This document shows, one piece after another, positions 31,633-42,102 of a stretch of DNA of 54,067 nucleotides (within the stretch, counting starts at the first letter, position 1; each line of letters opens with the position of its first letter). The stretch is from the NCBI RefSeq assembly GCF_008329585.1, contig NZ_NPKP01000021.1, positions 1 to 54,067 of the forward strand. The letters are read 5' to 3'. Position numbers and translations under genes: made by a program. Origin of the DNA: Mycolicibacterium sp. P9-22. Lineage in GTDB: Bacteria; Actinomycetota; Actinomycetes; Mycobacteriales; Mycobacteriaceae. The notes beneath the pieces were generated by a model, which was not told the DNA's origin, searched no databases, and saw nothing but the letters and a program-made list of their open reading frames with translations.

Positions 31633-32287
31633 TGCCCGCCTGACGAGCCGGATCTATCTGGACACCAAGGAACGGATCTGCGCCCTGCTGCCCGGCGCCG
31701 ACCACCCGTCCTGGGCGATCAGCGTGCCGGCGTGTCCCGGCTGGACGGTCCGCGACGTGGTGGCCCACATGACCGCCGTCGCACAGGACTGGGCGGACGG
31801 GACGCTGAGCGGGGCGCCGACCGACGAGCAGACCGCCGAGCACGTCGCCCGGTTCGCGGACCGCAACACGGCGCATCTGCTGGAGGCCTGGACCGCGGCC
31901 ACGGCGCGTCTGCAACAGATGGCCGCCACCGACGGATTGAGCCCTCCGCTCGGCGATATCGCCTGCCATGAGCACGACATCCGCGGCGCCCTCGACCGCG
32001 CCGGAGCTCGCGAATCCGCCGCGGTATGGCACACCTCCGATCGGCTCATCCCGATGCTGCAGCCGTCGCGGCCCGTGCGCATCACCGTCGAGGATGGTGA
32101 GTATCTGTGCGGCCCCGCCGAGGGAACCGAGATCGGACTGACCACCACCCGGTTCGAGGCGCTGCGCTGGCGGACCGGGCGACGCAGCCGCGCTCAACTC
32201 GCCGCCATGAACTGGTCCGGTGATCCGGCGCCGATCATCGAGGAGCTGTACCTGTTCGGGCCGACCCTCGTCGACCTCGTGGAGTGA
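31619..32287 (+). CDS. Maleylpyruvate isomerase N-terminal-domain family protein
   Basis: 222 residues from GTG 31619, with AAGGA nine bases upstream and inside the end of the DUF899 gene. WAISVPACPGWTVRDVVAHM (about residue 40) and the helix ending DIACHEHDIRGALDRAG (His-x-x-Asp) are the metal-binding motifs of the mycothiol-dependent maleylpyruvate isomerase/DinB fold (TIGR03083-type). A mycothiol-linked isomerisation or transfer is a reasonable inference. The overlap with the DUF899 gene suggests a joint redox/thiol role. Confidence 0.8.
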   Translation: MQTVDARLTSRIYLDTKERICALLPGADHPSWAISVPACPGWTVRDVVAHMTAVAQDWADGTLSGAPTDEQTAEHVARFADRNTAHLLEAWTAATARLQQMAATDGLSPPLGDIACHEHDIRGALDRAGARESAAVWHTSDRLIPMLQPSRPVRITVEDGEYLCGPAEGTEIGLTTTRFEALRWRTGRRSRAQLAAMNWSGDPAPIIEELYLFGPTLVDLVE

Positions 32288-32330
32288 GGCCCCGCTGACG
32301 CTGGTCGGCGGCATCGGCGATGATCAGGGG

Positions 32331-33905
32331 GTGACATCTCCGCAGGCTGTTGTAACGCCGCTGACCGTTCCCGAGCTGCTGGCCCACCGGGCCAGCGGGT
32401 CCGGCCAGGACACTTACGTGATTACGCCCGACGGGCGGTTGACCTATCAGGAGGCCGAGGCAGTTTCGGCAGATATCGCCCGCCGGCTGCTGGCGGCGGG
32501 CATCGGGAAGGGCAGCCGGGTCGGGCTGTTCTTCCCCAACGGGATCGATTGGATCAACTGGTGGCTGGCTTTGTCGCGGATCGGCGCATTGGTCGTGCCG
32601 CTGAGCACCCTCTACGCACCCGGCGAGATCGCCAAGGTGTTGCGACTGGCCGATATCGGGCTGTTGATCGCCCCCGCCATGGTGCTCGGCACCGATGTCG
32701 GAGAGCGCTTCGAGGCGGCGCTGCCCGACCTCCGGCATCAGGACCGCGACCCCCTTTCGCTCACCGGCGCACCGTACCTGCGCCGGATCGTGTTCACCGA
32801 GGACACCGGGTACTGCTGGGCGACCCGGTGGGACGATCTGACCCAACAGGTCTCACCGCAGGTGCTCGCCGCGGTGGAGAACGAGGTGTCCCCCGCCGAT
32901 CTGGCCATCATGGTGCACACCTCCGGTTCGACGGCCGACCCCAAGGGCGTGCTGCACACCCACGGCACCCTGGTGCGTCAGACGTCGGGCTGGCCGCTCG
33001 CGATCCGTGCGGTCACCGGATCCCAGGACCGGCCCCGAATCCTGTGCGCCATGCCGTTCTTCTGGATCGGCGGCCTGCTGGCGGTGATGGGCGCACTGCA
33101 TGACACGGTCACCCTGCTGGTGATGGCGCGGCTCGACCCGGCGACCGCCCTGGACCTGGTGGAGTCCGAAAGGGCCACCGGGATCATCGGGTGGCCGGCC
33201 TTCACCCAGCGGGTGCGTGATCACCCGGGCTTCGCCGACCGGGACCTGTCCAGCGCGCCGATGCTGCGGGACGGCCCTCTCGATATCGCGATGACCGACG
33301 TGCCCGACGGATTTCCGGTGCACCGCACCATGTCCGAGACCGCGGGCGGATTCGTCCACACCGATCTCGCCATCGTCGACGAGGACGGCAGGCGGGTGCC
33401 CGACGGCACCACCGGGGAATTGTGGGTCCGCGGTGTCGGCGTGATGGCCGGCTACAACAAGCGTGAACGCGCCGAGGTGTTCGACGCCGACGGCTGGTAC
33501 CACACCGGGGATCGTGTCTACCGGCGGGCCGGTGACCCGCGACTGTTCTACGTCGGCCGCACCACCGATCTGATCAAGGCCGGCGGTGCGAATGTGTCAC
33601 CGCTGGAAGTCGAGGCGGTGATCTCGACGCTGCCCGGTATCGCGCAGTGTGTGGTGGTCGGTGTCGAGCATCCGGCGCATGGTGAGGAGGTCTGCGCCGT
33701 GGTGGTTCAGGCGGGGCCAGGTCTGGATCTGGCTGCCGTCCGCGGGCTGGCCCGTGAACAGTTGTCGGCCTACAAGGTGCCCACCCGATGGGTGATCGCC
33801 ACGGCGGACCAGATACCCACCCTGCCGAGTGGCAAGCTCGACCGGAAAGGGTTGCTGGCCAACATCGTCAGCGGTGTCCTGCCGATCAGTTCGACAGCTC
33901 TTTGA
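32331..33905 (+). CDS. AMP-dependent acyl-CoA synthetase/ligase
   Basis: 524 residues. ANL-superfamily motifs in order: A3 region VHTSGSTADPKGVLHTH (about residue 190), MPFFWIGGLLAVMG, a partly divergent A5 region HRTMSETAGGF (about 330), the A7 Asp in WYHTGDRVY (about 390), and hinge/A8 YVGRTTDLIKAGGANVSPLE (about 415). The catalytic Lys is in LPSGKLDRKGL near the end. It should activate a carboxylate to acyl-AMP and acyl-CoA. GTG 32331 directly abuts AGGGGG, so the exact start is doubtful. It is followed by the UvrA paralogue at 48 bases. Confidence 0.9.
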   Translation: MTSPQAVVTPLTVPELLAHRASGSGQDTYVITPDGRLTYQEAEAVSADIARRLLAAGIGKGSRVGLFFPNGIDWINWWLALSRIGALVVPLSTLYAPGEIAKVLRLADIGLLIAPAMVLGTDVGERFEAALPDLRHQDRDPLSLTGAPYLRRIVFTEDTGYCWATRWDDLTQQVSPQVLAAVENEVSPADLAIMVHTSGSTADPKGVLHTHGTLVRQTSGWPLAIRAVTGSQDRPRILCAMPFFWIGGLLAVMGALHDTVTLLVMARLDPATALDLVESERATGIIGWPAFTQRVRDHPGFADRDLSSAPMLRDGPLDIAMTDVPDGFPVHRTMSETAGGFVHTDLAIVDEDGRRVPDGTTGELWVRGVGVMAGYNKRERAEVFDADGWYHTGDRVYRRAGDPRLFYVGRTTDLIKAGGANVSPLEVEAVISTLPGIAQCVVVGVEHPAHGEEVCAVVVQAGPGLDLAAVRGLAREQLSAYKVPTRWVIATADQIPTLPSGKLDRKGLLANIVSGVLPISSTAL

Positions 33906-33953
33906 AACAGCTCGCCGGCAAGTCGGTGGCTCCTTCACCGGGCGTACCCGGAC

Positions 33954-36350
<2,397 letters not shown>

Positions 36351-36352
36351 GC

Positions 36353-36370
36353 ACTTGACAGGTGTCAAGT
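36353..36370 (+). promoter_or_regulatory. 18-bp perfect palindromic operator
   Basis: ACTTGACAGGTGTCAAGT: 8-bp perfect arms with GG between, placed between the UvrA-like stop and the DUF4334 start (12 bases ahead of the ATG). A TATGGT (36370-36375) at its right edge could be a -10. A close relative of this palindrome overlaps the promoter at 1498-1515. Confidence 0.6.
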
Positions 36371-36381
36371 ATGGTGGGGGC

Positions 36382-36945
36382 ATGCTTGCCGAAGATGTGC
36401 TGACCACCGTGCCGACCACCACCGCGGAGGCGCTCGACGTCTTCGACGCCGCCCCCGGCATCGACCCGGATTTCATGATCGGCACCTGGCACGGCGCCGA
36501 ACTGCCGACCGCGCACCCGATGGACGGGCTGCTGGCCGCCAGCGGATGGTGGGGCAAGCGGTTCGTCGATGCCGAGACCGTGCACCCCTTACTGTTCCCG
36601 AAAGACGGGGGTACCGCCCTGTGGCCGCTGAATCCGGTGCTGGCCTTCGGCGGCCTCGGCATCGCCACCAAGATCCCGCTGGTGCGCAACCTGTCCCTGG
36701 TGCAGCCGATCTCGGCATTGCGGCCCGCGCTGCGGACCAAGGCCCCCAAGGCTCGGCTACGCACCACCCGATACCGCGGAATCGACAGCGCGACAATGAT
36801 CTACGACAATCTTCCGATCAACGACGTGTTCCGCAGGATTCCTGGCGCCGAAATAGATACCGTGATCGGCGCAATGGATTACCGCGGCGGCAAACGCCCG
36901 TACTTCTTCGTCCTGCAGCGCAACAACTCGCTGCCGGTCGAGTAG
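36382..36945 (+). CDS. DUF4334 / GXWXG protein
   Basis: 187 residues. MIGTWHGAELPTAHPMDGLL (about residue 32) is the GXWXG motif. The C-terminal DUF4334 domain includes ARLRTTRYRGIDSATMIYDN, then LPINDVFRRI and TVIGAMDYRGGKRPYFFVLQR. A ligand-binding beta-barrel is likely; function unknown. GGTGGGGG precedes the ATG. The stop is one base away from that of the convergent methyltransferase gene. Confidence 0.85.
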   Translation: MLAEDVLTTVPTTTAEALDVFDAAPGIDPDFMIGTWHGAELPTAHPMDGLLAASGWWGKRFVDAETVHPLLFPKDGGTALWPLNPVLAFGGLGIATKIPLVRNLSLVQPISALRPALRTKAPKARLRTTRYRGIDSATMIYDNLPINDVFRRIPGAEIDTVIGAMDYRGGKRPYFFVLQRNNSLPVE

Positions 36946-36946
36946 G

Positions 36947-37771
36947 TCAGGGCTTGACGGCCTCGATGAAGTAGCCGCGCGGCACACCCGCGACGTCCAT
37001 CGGGACGGCGGGAGCGAACCACCGTCCCCACGCATTGCCCGGTACCGCGATATCGGTCACCACCGCTGACCAATCGTGCCGTTCGGCGAGCTCGCCCGGG
37101 GTGTCCGACCCGAACAACCACGGCGAGCCCTGCGCGGCCATGGATTCCAGCACCGGCACCATGAACGGTGACTCCAGTAGTGCCGTGCCGACCACCTCGT
37201 AGAGCAACACCGAACCCGGCGCTGACAGCGCGTCGACACGGGCAAACAGCGCGCGCACCTCGGCCTCGTCGAGGTACTGCAGCAGGCCCTCCATCAGCCA
37301 CACCGACGGTGCGCCCGGATCGAAACCCGCCGACGTGAGCGCGGGCGGCCAGTCATCAGCGAGGTCGACGCCGACGGCCACCCGCGAGGTGCGCGGCGAA
37401 TCCCCGGAGAGCAGGCGGCCCTTGGCCTCGATGACCGCGGGCTGGTCGAGTTCGTAGACGGTCACGGCATCGGGCCAGTCCAGCCGGTAGGCCCGGGCAT
37501 CCATTCCCGCCGCGATGATCACGACCTGACGCGCGGTCCGGGTGGCCCGCAGCAGCGCCTCATCCCAGAACCGGGTCCGCACCACGATCTGGACGGTCGA
37601 CTGCTCCCCCGACGCTTCCAGTGCGGCCTGCAGGGACTCATGACCGGCCGCACCGGCCAGCTTGTCCGCAAACGGATCGATGAACAATGGTTCCTCGCGG
37701 CGGGTTTCCCTGGCTCGGATGGCCGCTACCAGCAGCGCGGTCCCCGCGACCGCTTCTCGTGTCCTGTGCAT
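36947..37771 (-). CDS. SAM-dependent methyltransferase (leucine carboxyl methyltransferase-like, TIGR00027)
   Basis: 274 residues. AVAGTALLVAAIRARETRRE, then LFIDPFADKLAG at the N-terminus, TRFWDEALL (about residue 66), VVIIAAGMDARAYRLDWP (motif I, about 83), VYELDQPAVIEAK (about 104) and SVWLMEGLLQYLDE (about 160) define the mycobacterial 'putative S-adenosyl-L-methionine-dependent methyltransferase' family. The acceptor is not known. Four bases separate it from the AraC stop, making it the last gene of the M48-AraC-methyltransferase operon. Confidence 0.92.
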   Translation of the reverse strand: MHRTREAVAGTALLVAAIRARETRREEPLFIDPFADKLAGAAGHESLQAALEASGEQSTVQIVVRTRFWDEALLRATRTARQVVIIAAGMDARAYRLDWPDAVTVYELDQPAVIEAKGRLLSGDSPRTSRVAVGVDLADDWPPALTSAGFDPGAPSVWLMEGLLQYLDEAEVRALFARVDALSAPGSVLLYEVVGTALLESPFMVPVLESMAAQGSPWLFGSDTPGELAERHDWSAVVTDIAVPGNAWGRWFAPAVPMDVAGVPRGYFIEAVKP

Positions 37772-37775
37772 GGGT

Positions 37776-38624
37776 TCATCCTGGCGCGACCGACGCCGCC
37801 TGGCTTGGATATTTTTGTCCGAGATCTACATGGCTGGGCAGCCAGGACCGCCGGGCCGCGTACTGCGTCGGCGTCATACCGGTGAACTCACGGAAATCGC
37901 GGACGAAATGCGCCTGGTCGAAATAGCCGAGATCGGCGGCGATATCGGCACCCGGGTCGGCATCGCCGTCGAGTCGGCGCAACGCGCCTTGTAAGCGGCG
38001 CACACGCTGATACGCCTTGGGCGCCAGCCCTACCTCTGCGCGGAAACGTCCGGTCAGTTTGCGCGGTGACCAACCCAGCGCGGTGCACACCTGCGAGATC
38101 CGAATGGCAGGATTCGACTCCACGGCCCGCAGCGCCGCCGCGATCTCGGCACTCGGCTGTGTCCGCTTGCGGGACAGTAGAAATGATTCCGTCAGCGCGA
38201 TACGCCGCGTCACCGATGAGGGAATCTGAAGTTGCTCGTGCAGCACTGCGGCGGCCGGTCCCCACACCTCATCGAGCCCGGCACAGACGTTCTCCAGCTC
38301 GCCGAGTCCGCCGTCGAGGAACGCTGCCGCCCCTGCGGTCTTGAAATGCACGGTCATCACGGTCTGCTGTGCATCGATGCCGGTGACATAGGAGGCGGTG
38401 CCTGCACCAGCGACGAAGGCGGGCGGCACCGCCAGCCGGGTGTGTCCGTCGGCTGCGAAGAAGTCGACGTGCCGGCGGCCGCTGACATCGATGACGACGG
38501 TGGCCGCCCCGCGCGGCAGGGCGCGGCTGCGATGCGGTTCCCCGGCCCCGCGTTCCCAATAGCCGAAGTAGTCAACGCAGTCCGCCAGCGCTCGGCACGG
38601 GCGATACAGCCGCGGTCCGGTCAC
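37776..38624 (-). CDS. AraC-family transcriptional regulator
   Basis: 282 residues from GTG 38624, whose GTGA overlaps the peptidase stop; a TTG nine codons earlier is possible. The N-terminal half is a cupin-like sensor region (RALPRGAATVVIDVSGRRHV). The C-terminal double HTH has RISQVCTALGWSPRKLTGRF and the AraC signature AADLGYFDQAHFVRDFREFTGMTPTQY. The sandwiched position between a peptidase and a methyltransferase suggests it regulates its own operon. Confidence 0.92.
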   Translation of the reverse strand: MTGPRLYRPCRALADCVDYFGYWERGAGEPHRSRALPRGAATVVIDVSGRRHVDFFAADGHTRLAVPPAFVAGAGTASYVTGIDAQQTVMTVHFKTAGAAAFLDGGLGELENVCAGLDEVWGPAAAVLHEQLQIPSSVTRRIALTESFLLSRKRTQPSAEIAAALRAVESNPAIRISQVCTALGWSPRKLTGRFRAEVGLAPKAYQRVRRLQGALRRLDGDADPGADIAADLGYFDQAHFVRDFREFTGMTPTQYAARRSWLPSHVDLGQKYPSQAASVAPG

Positions 38625-39640
38625 CGGTCGTCGCCCGTATTCTGCCGCCAACCGGTTATCTTGCGCCCCACCCCGTCGATCAGACCGCCGACACCGTCCC
38701 GGATCCCGCGGATCAGCGGATCGTCGGACTGGTCGAAACCGTCCTTGTACTGGCGGGCGGCCGCGCTGACGTCCTCGGTCCAGCCGACCGACGCGTCCTC
38801 GGAGCGGCGCGGGTAGTCGCCGGCCATGATTGCGCCGTAGCCACCGGTGTCCACCCAGGCCGAAAGGGCCGCCGCCCGCAGCACCGAGAACGGGTGGCTC
38901 TGCAGCTCCAAATTCAGCAGTTTGAGCACACCGTCACGCATGTCTCCGGAGCGCTCGTACTCCCGCGCCTGCGCCAGGAAGGCCTGCGAATCCATCTTGT
39001 CCAGATGGCTGCCGCCGGCCAGTTTCAGCTCGACCCGGATGGCCGCATCGACGTCCTGTCCGCACAACAGTCCGGCGCGGTCACCTGAAAGCTCGGATTT
39101 GCGTTGCCATTCCAGCAGCGCGGCGACGATGGCCCGCAGCGCCCAGCCGCCGACCGGGATGAAGCCGAACGACGACGCCAGCCGGATCAGGTGCATGAGC
39201 ATGGTGCGGTACACGGCATGCCCGCTCAACGCATGCCCGAGCTCGTGGCCGATCACGAAGCGCAGCTCGTCATGGGACATCAATTCGTAGAGCCCCGAGG
39301 TGATCACGATGAACGGCTTGTCCATGCCGATGGTGTACGCATTGGCCGTCGGTGACTGCACCACGAACAGTTCCGGCCGCACCGGAGCGTCCAGCACGTG
39401 GACACACTCGTCGAGCAGTGCGTCGAGGTCGGCGAACTGTCGTGGACCCACCTGCGCCGAGCTCGCGAGGTAGAGAAGCCGGTGCTGGCGTTCGCGAAGA
39501 ACGCCGGAGATCACCTTGAGGACCTGGTCGAACCCCTTGAGCCGGCGCAGCGCTGTCAGCGCCGTCCGATCCGCGGGGTGCTCCCAGGCGCGCGAACTGA
39601 TGTCCGGGAACTCCACGCGCCGCGTTGCAGGTGAATCCAC
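38621..39640 (-). CDS. M48-family zinc metallopeptidase
   Basis: 339 residues. FVIGHELGHALSGH holds the HExxH zinc motif (132-136), and SELSGDRAGLL (about 182) supplies the third ligand region (E-x-x-x-D). AYTIGMDKPFIVITSGLYEL precedes the motif as in M48B/YggG-like peptidases. A short hydrophobic stretch (SFGFIPVGGWALRAIVAALL) might be a membrane hairpin. The C-terminal part is acidic and probably flexible. It is the first gene of a tight three-gene operon. Confidence 0.88.
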   Translation of the reverse strand: MDSPATRRVEFPDISSRAWEHPADRTALTALRRLKGFDQVLKVISGVLRERQHRLLYLASSAQVGPRQFADLDALLDECVHVLDAPVRPELFVVQSPTANAYTIGMDKPFIVITSGLYELMSHDELRFVIGHELGHALSGHAVYRTMLMHLIRLASSFGFIPVGGWALRAIVAALLEWQRKSELSGDRAGLLCGQDVDAAIRVELKLAGGSHLDKMDSQAFLAQAREYERSGDMRDGVLKLLNLELQSHPFSVLRAAALSAWVDTGGYGAIMAGDYPRRSEDASVGWTEDVSAAARQYKDGFDQSDDPLIRGIRDGVGGLIDGVGRKITGWRQNTGDDR

Positions 39641-39662
39641 GCGTTCAACAGTACGGCCGAAC

Positions 39663-40289
39663 TCAGGCGATGATGCGCACCAGATAGGGCGTCATCGACG
39701 CGGTGCGGACGGCCGAGACCGCGACACCGGAGTCGGTGGCTTCCAGCATCTGTCCGTTACCCACGAACAGCGCCACGCTCTGGGTGCCTTCCGGGCCGAA
39801 GAAGATCAGATCGCCTGGTAGCGCCTGGTCCGGCAGCACCTTCTGGCCGACCTTGTACATCTCGCCCGAGGACCGCGGCAGCTTCACCCCGACGCCGGCG
39901 AAGGCGTACACGATGATGCCCGAGGCGTCGAATCCCACCACGTTGGCCGCCGGATCCGGCGCGGCCGGAAGTCCGGGCACCAGCGGTGACGCGGCCGGGG
40001 CCGGCGGGGCCAATCCGGGGAAGTTCAGGCCGGGGACGCCGCCGGGCATAGCGGCAGCAGCAGGTTCCGCGGCGGCCGGAGTCTCGCGCACGACACCGCG
40101 GGTGGGACCGTTGGCGTCGCCCCCGCCGTAGGCGAACGGCACGCCGCGCTGGGCCAGCGCCCGCGCGATCACGTAGTCGACCGCCTGCTGATTGCGAGCC
40201 GGGCGGGCGTTGAACGGATCAGCCGATGCGACACCAGGAGTCACTGTCAACACAGCCAGGCCGAGCAGCAGAGCACAGAAGCGTCTCAT
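39663..40289 (-). CDS. NlpC/P60-fold protein lacking catalytic Cys/His (RipD-like)
   Basis: 208 residues with a signal peptide (ALLLGLAVLTVTPGVASA). The NlpC/P60 fold is evident: AVDYVIARALAQRGVPFAYGGG, GFDASGIIVYAFAGVGVKLP, ALPGDLIFFG and SVALFVGNGQMLEA. The catalytic Cys position (F-D-C-S-G in active enzymes) is Ala122, and the His position (H-V-A-x-Y-V) is Ser171, so hydrolysis is not expected. The same kind of change is known for M. tuberculosis RipD, a non-catalytic peptidoglycan-binding protein. A Pro/Ala/Gly insertion of about 50 residues (66-116) splits the domain. It follows the M48 gene region but starts upstream of it, 22 bases from the peptidase start. Confidence 0.87.
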   Translation of the reverse strand: MRRFCALLLGLAVLTVTPGVASADPFNARPARNQQAVDYVIARALAQRGVPFAYGGGDANGPTRGVVRETPAAAEPAAAAMPGGVPGLNFPGLAPPAPAASPLVPGLPAAPDPAANVVGFDASGIIVYAFAGVGVKLPRSSGEMYKVGQKVLPDQALPGDLIFFGPEGTQSVALFVGNGQMLEATDSGVAVSAVRTASMTPYLVRIIA

Positions 40290-40504
40290 CGGGTCGTCAA
40301 CTCTTTCGATCAGGGCGGGAACCGCGACGACCGCGCTAATTGACGGCCGTCACCGCTATTTCTACCGACCGCGTCAGCCGTTTCCCAATTCGACTGTGGC
40401 ACAGCATGAATGAGATGCAGATCCGTGACCCAAAAGAGATCGCCGTGCCCGGGTCGTGACGGATCCGCGACCGATCCGACACCGTCGCGACGGTGCGCAC
40501 AATG

Positions 40505-40558
40505 CACAACGGCACCGGTCCCCGCGTCCCGAAGGCTGCGCTGACCGGTGCCGTTGTG
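40505..40558. terminator. Long hairpin downstream of tpx
   Basis: CACAACGGCACCGGTC (40505-40520) pairs with GACCGGTGCCGTTGTG (40543-40558): perfect 16-bp stem, 22-base loop, ten bases from the tpx stop. The 279-base gap to the RipD-like gene holds no other clear feature besides that gene's promoter region. Confidence 0.75.
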
Positions 40559-40568
40559 GCAAGCCTGA

Positions 40569-41063
40569 TTACTTCAGAGCGGCGAGTGCGGCATCGTAGT
40601 TGGGCTCCTGCGCGATTTCAGGGACGAGCTCGGTGTAGGCGACGTTGCCGTCGGCGCCGATCACCACGACCGCGCGGCCCAGCAAGCCTTCGAACGGTCC
40701 GTCGACGAGGGTGACTCCGTAGTCCTCACCGAAGCTGTCGCGGAACGCCGAGGCCGTCAGGACGTTCTCGAGTCCCTCGGCACCGCAGAAACGCTTCTGC
40801 GCGAACGGCAGATCCTTGGACACGTTCAGGACCGCCGTGCCGGTCGCCGCGGCGCGCTCGTTGAAGGTCCGAACACTCGTCGCGCACACCGGGGTGTCCA
40901 CCGACGGGAAGATGTTGAGCAGCACGGCCTTGCCGCTGAACTGGTCATTGCTGACCGCACCGAGGTCGGTGCCGACCAGGGTGAAGGCCGGGGCGGACGA
41001 GCCGACAGCAGGCAGCTCGCCGGCCGTGTTGATGGGGTTTCCCTTGATGGTGATCTGTGCCAT
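40569..41063 (-). CDS. tpx: Thiol peroxidase Tpx
   Basis: 164 residues, the standard length. The peroxidatic Cys60 lies in DTPVCATSVRTF and the resolving Cys93 in KRFCGAEG. The atypical 2-Cys peroxiredoxin reduces hydroperoxides using thioredoxin. The sequence follows M. tuberculosis Tpx closely (MAQIT start, C-terminal ELVPEIAQEPNYDAALAAL). GGTGG precedes ATG 41063. A long hairpin follows the gene. No operon partner. Confidence 0.97.
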   Translation of the reverse strand: MAQITIKGNPINTAGELPAVGSSAPAFTLVGTDLGAVSNDQFSGKAVLLNIFPSVDTPVCATSVRTFNERAAATGTAVLNVSKDLPFAQKRFCGAEGLENVLTASAFRDSFGEDYGVTLVDGPFEGLLGRAVVVIGADGNVAYTELVPEIAQEPNYDAALAALK

Positions 41064-41137
41064 GTCCACCAGTCTGTCAAAGCCGGTACAGCTCGTGTGT
41101 CACAGGGGTCGGTGGCGAGGCGTGGCACCATCGAATC

Positions 41138-42031
41138 GTGATCGTCCTGCCCGACGGGGTCCTCGCAATGGCCGCTCGCGGACCCGAATGGCAGCGCTGG
41201 GTCGACGAGCTGCCCACGTCGGTGAGCAGCCAGCTCCAGGAGTGGGATCTCACCGCGGACGGTGCGCCCCAATTTGGCTTCTGTTCGATCGTGCTGCCGG
41301 TCCGTGCCGGCGACGGCGAATCGGCCATGCTCAAAATCGCGTTCCCCGACGATGAATCCGAACACGAACACCTGGCGTTGCGCCGCTGGGATGGCCAGGG
41401 AACCGTGCGGCTGCTGCGCGCCAATCCCTACCGCCGCGCGATGCTGCTGGAGCGGCTCCATGCCCACAACCTCAACGACGTCTGGGACATCGAGGCCTGC
41501 GAGATCGTCGCGGAACTGTACGGGCTCATCCACGTGCCCGCACTGCCGCAGTTGCGGCCACTGGTCGGGTTCATCGAGAAATGGAACGCCGACCTGGCGC
41601 AACTGCCGCGCAGCGCCGCCCTGCCCCACCGGCTCGTGGAACAGGCACTGTCCCTGGGCGCCGATCTGGTCTCCGACCCGGCCAGTACCGGCACGCTCAT
41701 CCACGGCGATCTGCACTACGAGAACGTGCTGGCCGCCGATCGGGAGCCGTGGCTGGTGATCGATCCGAAGCCGATGAGCGGCGATCCGCACTACGAGATC
41801 GCACCGATGCTGTGGGACCGCTGGGACGAGTTGGCCGGCTATGTCCGAGAAGGTGTGCGGCGCCGTTTCTACACCTTGTCCGAGACCGCCGGGTTGGACG
41901 TCGACCGTGCGCGGGCGTGGGTGATCGTGCGGATGATGCACAACGCGATGTGGGAACTCACCGAGAACGAGGTCCCCGACGCGAAGTGGTTGACCACCTG
42001 CGTGGCGGTCGCCAAGGCGGTGCAGGAGTAG
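41138..42031 (+). CDS. Streptomycin 6-kinase-like phosphotransferase
   Basis: 297 residues from GTG 41138. SAMLKIAFPDDESEHEHLAL carries the nucleotide Lys and a family Glu, GTLIHGDLHYENVLAADREP (about residue 190) is the catalytic H-G-D-x-x-x-x-N loop, and WLVIDPKPMSGDPHYEIAPM (about 207) is the characteristic I-D-P-K block of the aminoglycoside/hydroxyurea kinase family (PF04655). It phosphorylates a hydroxyl in a small molecule; whether that is an antibiotic is unknown. It diverges from tpx. Confidence 0.87.
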   Translation: MIVLPDGVLAMAARGPEWQRWVDELPTSVSSQLQEWDLTADGAPQFGFCSIVLPVRAGDGESAMLKIAFPDDESEHEHLALRRWDGQGTVRLLRANPYRRAMLLERLHAHNLNDVWDIEACEIVAELYGLIHVPALPQLRPLVGFIEKWNADLAQLPRSAALPHRLVEQALSLGADLVSDPASTGTLIHGDLHYENVLAADREPWLVIDPKPMSGDPHYEIAPMLWDRWDELAGYVREGVRRRFYTLSETAGLDVDRARAWVIVRMMHNAMWELTENEVPDAKWLTTCVAVAKAVQE

Positions 42032-42102
42032 CCGGGGATTCCGGTTTACCCGCGGGCAGTTTTCTCCCACTAGTGTCAGTCGGTCCCAGTAATGTAGAAC
42101 GC

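Noticed and set aside
41581..42102. Upstream extension of the DUF222/HNH frame through the kinase gene
   Set aside because: The frame is open but out of phase with the kinase, and its composition is non-coding; the family start and the likely leaderless promoter fit ATG 42103.
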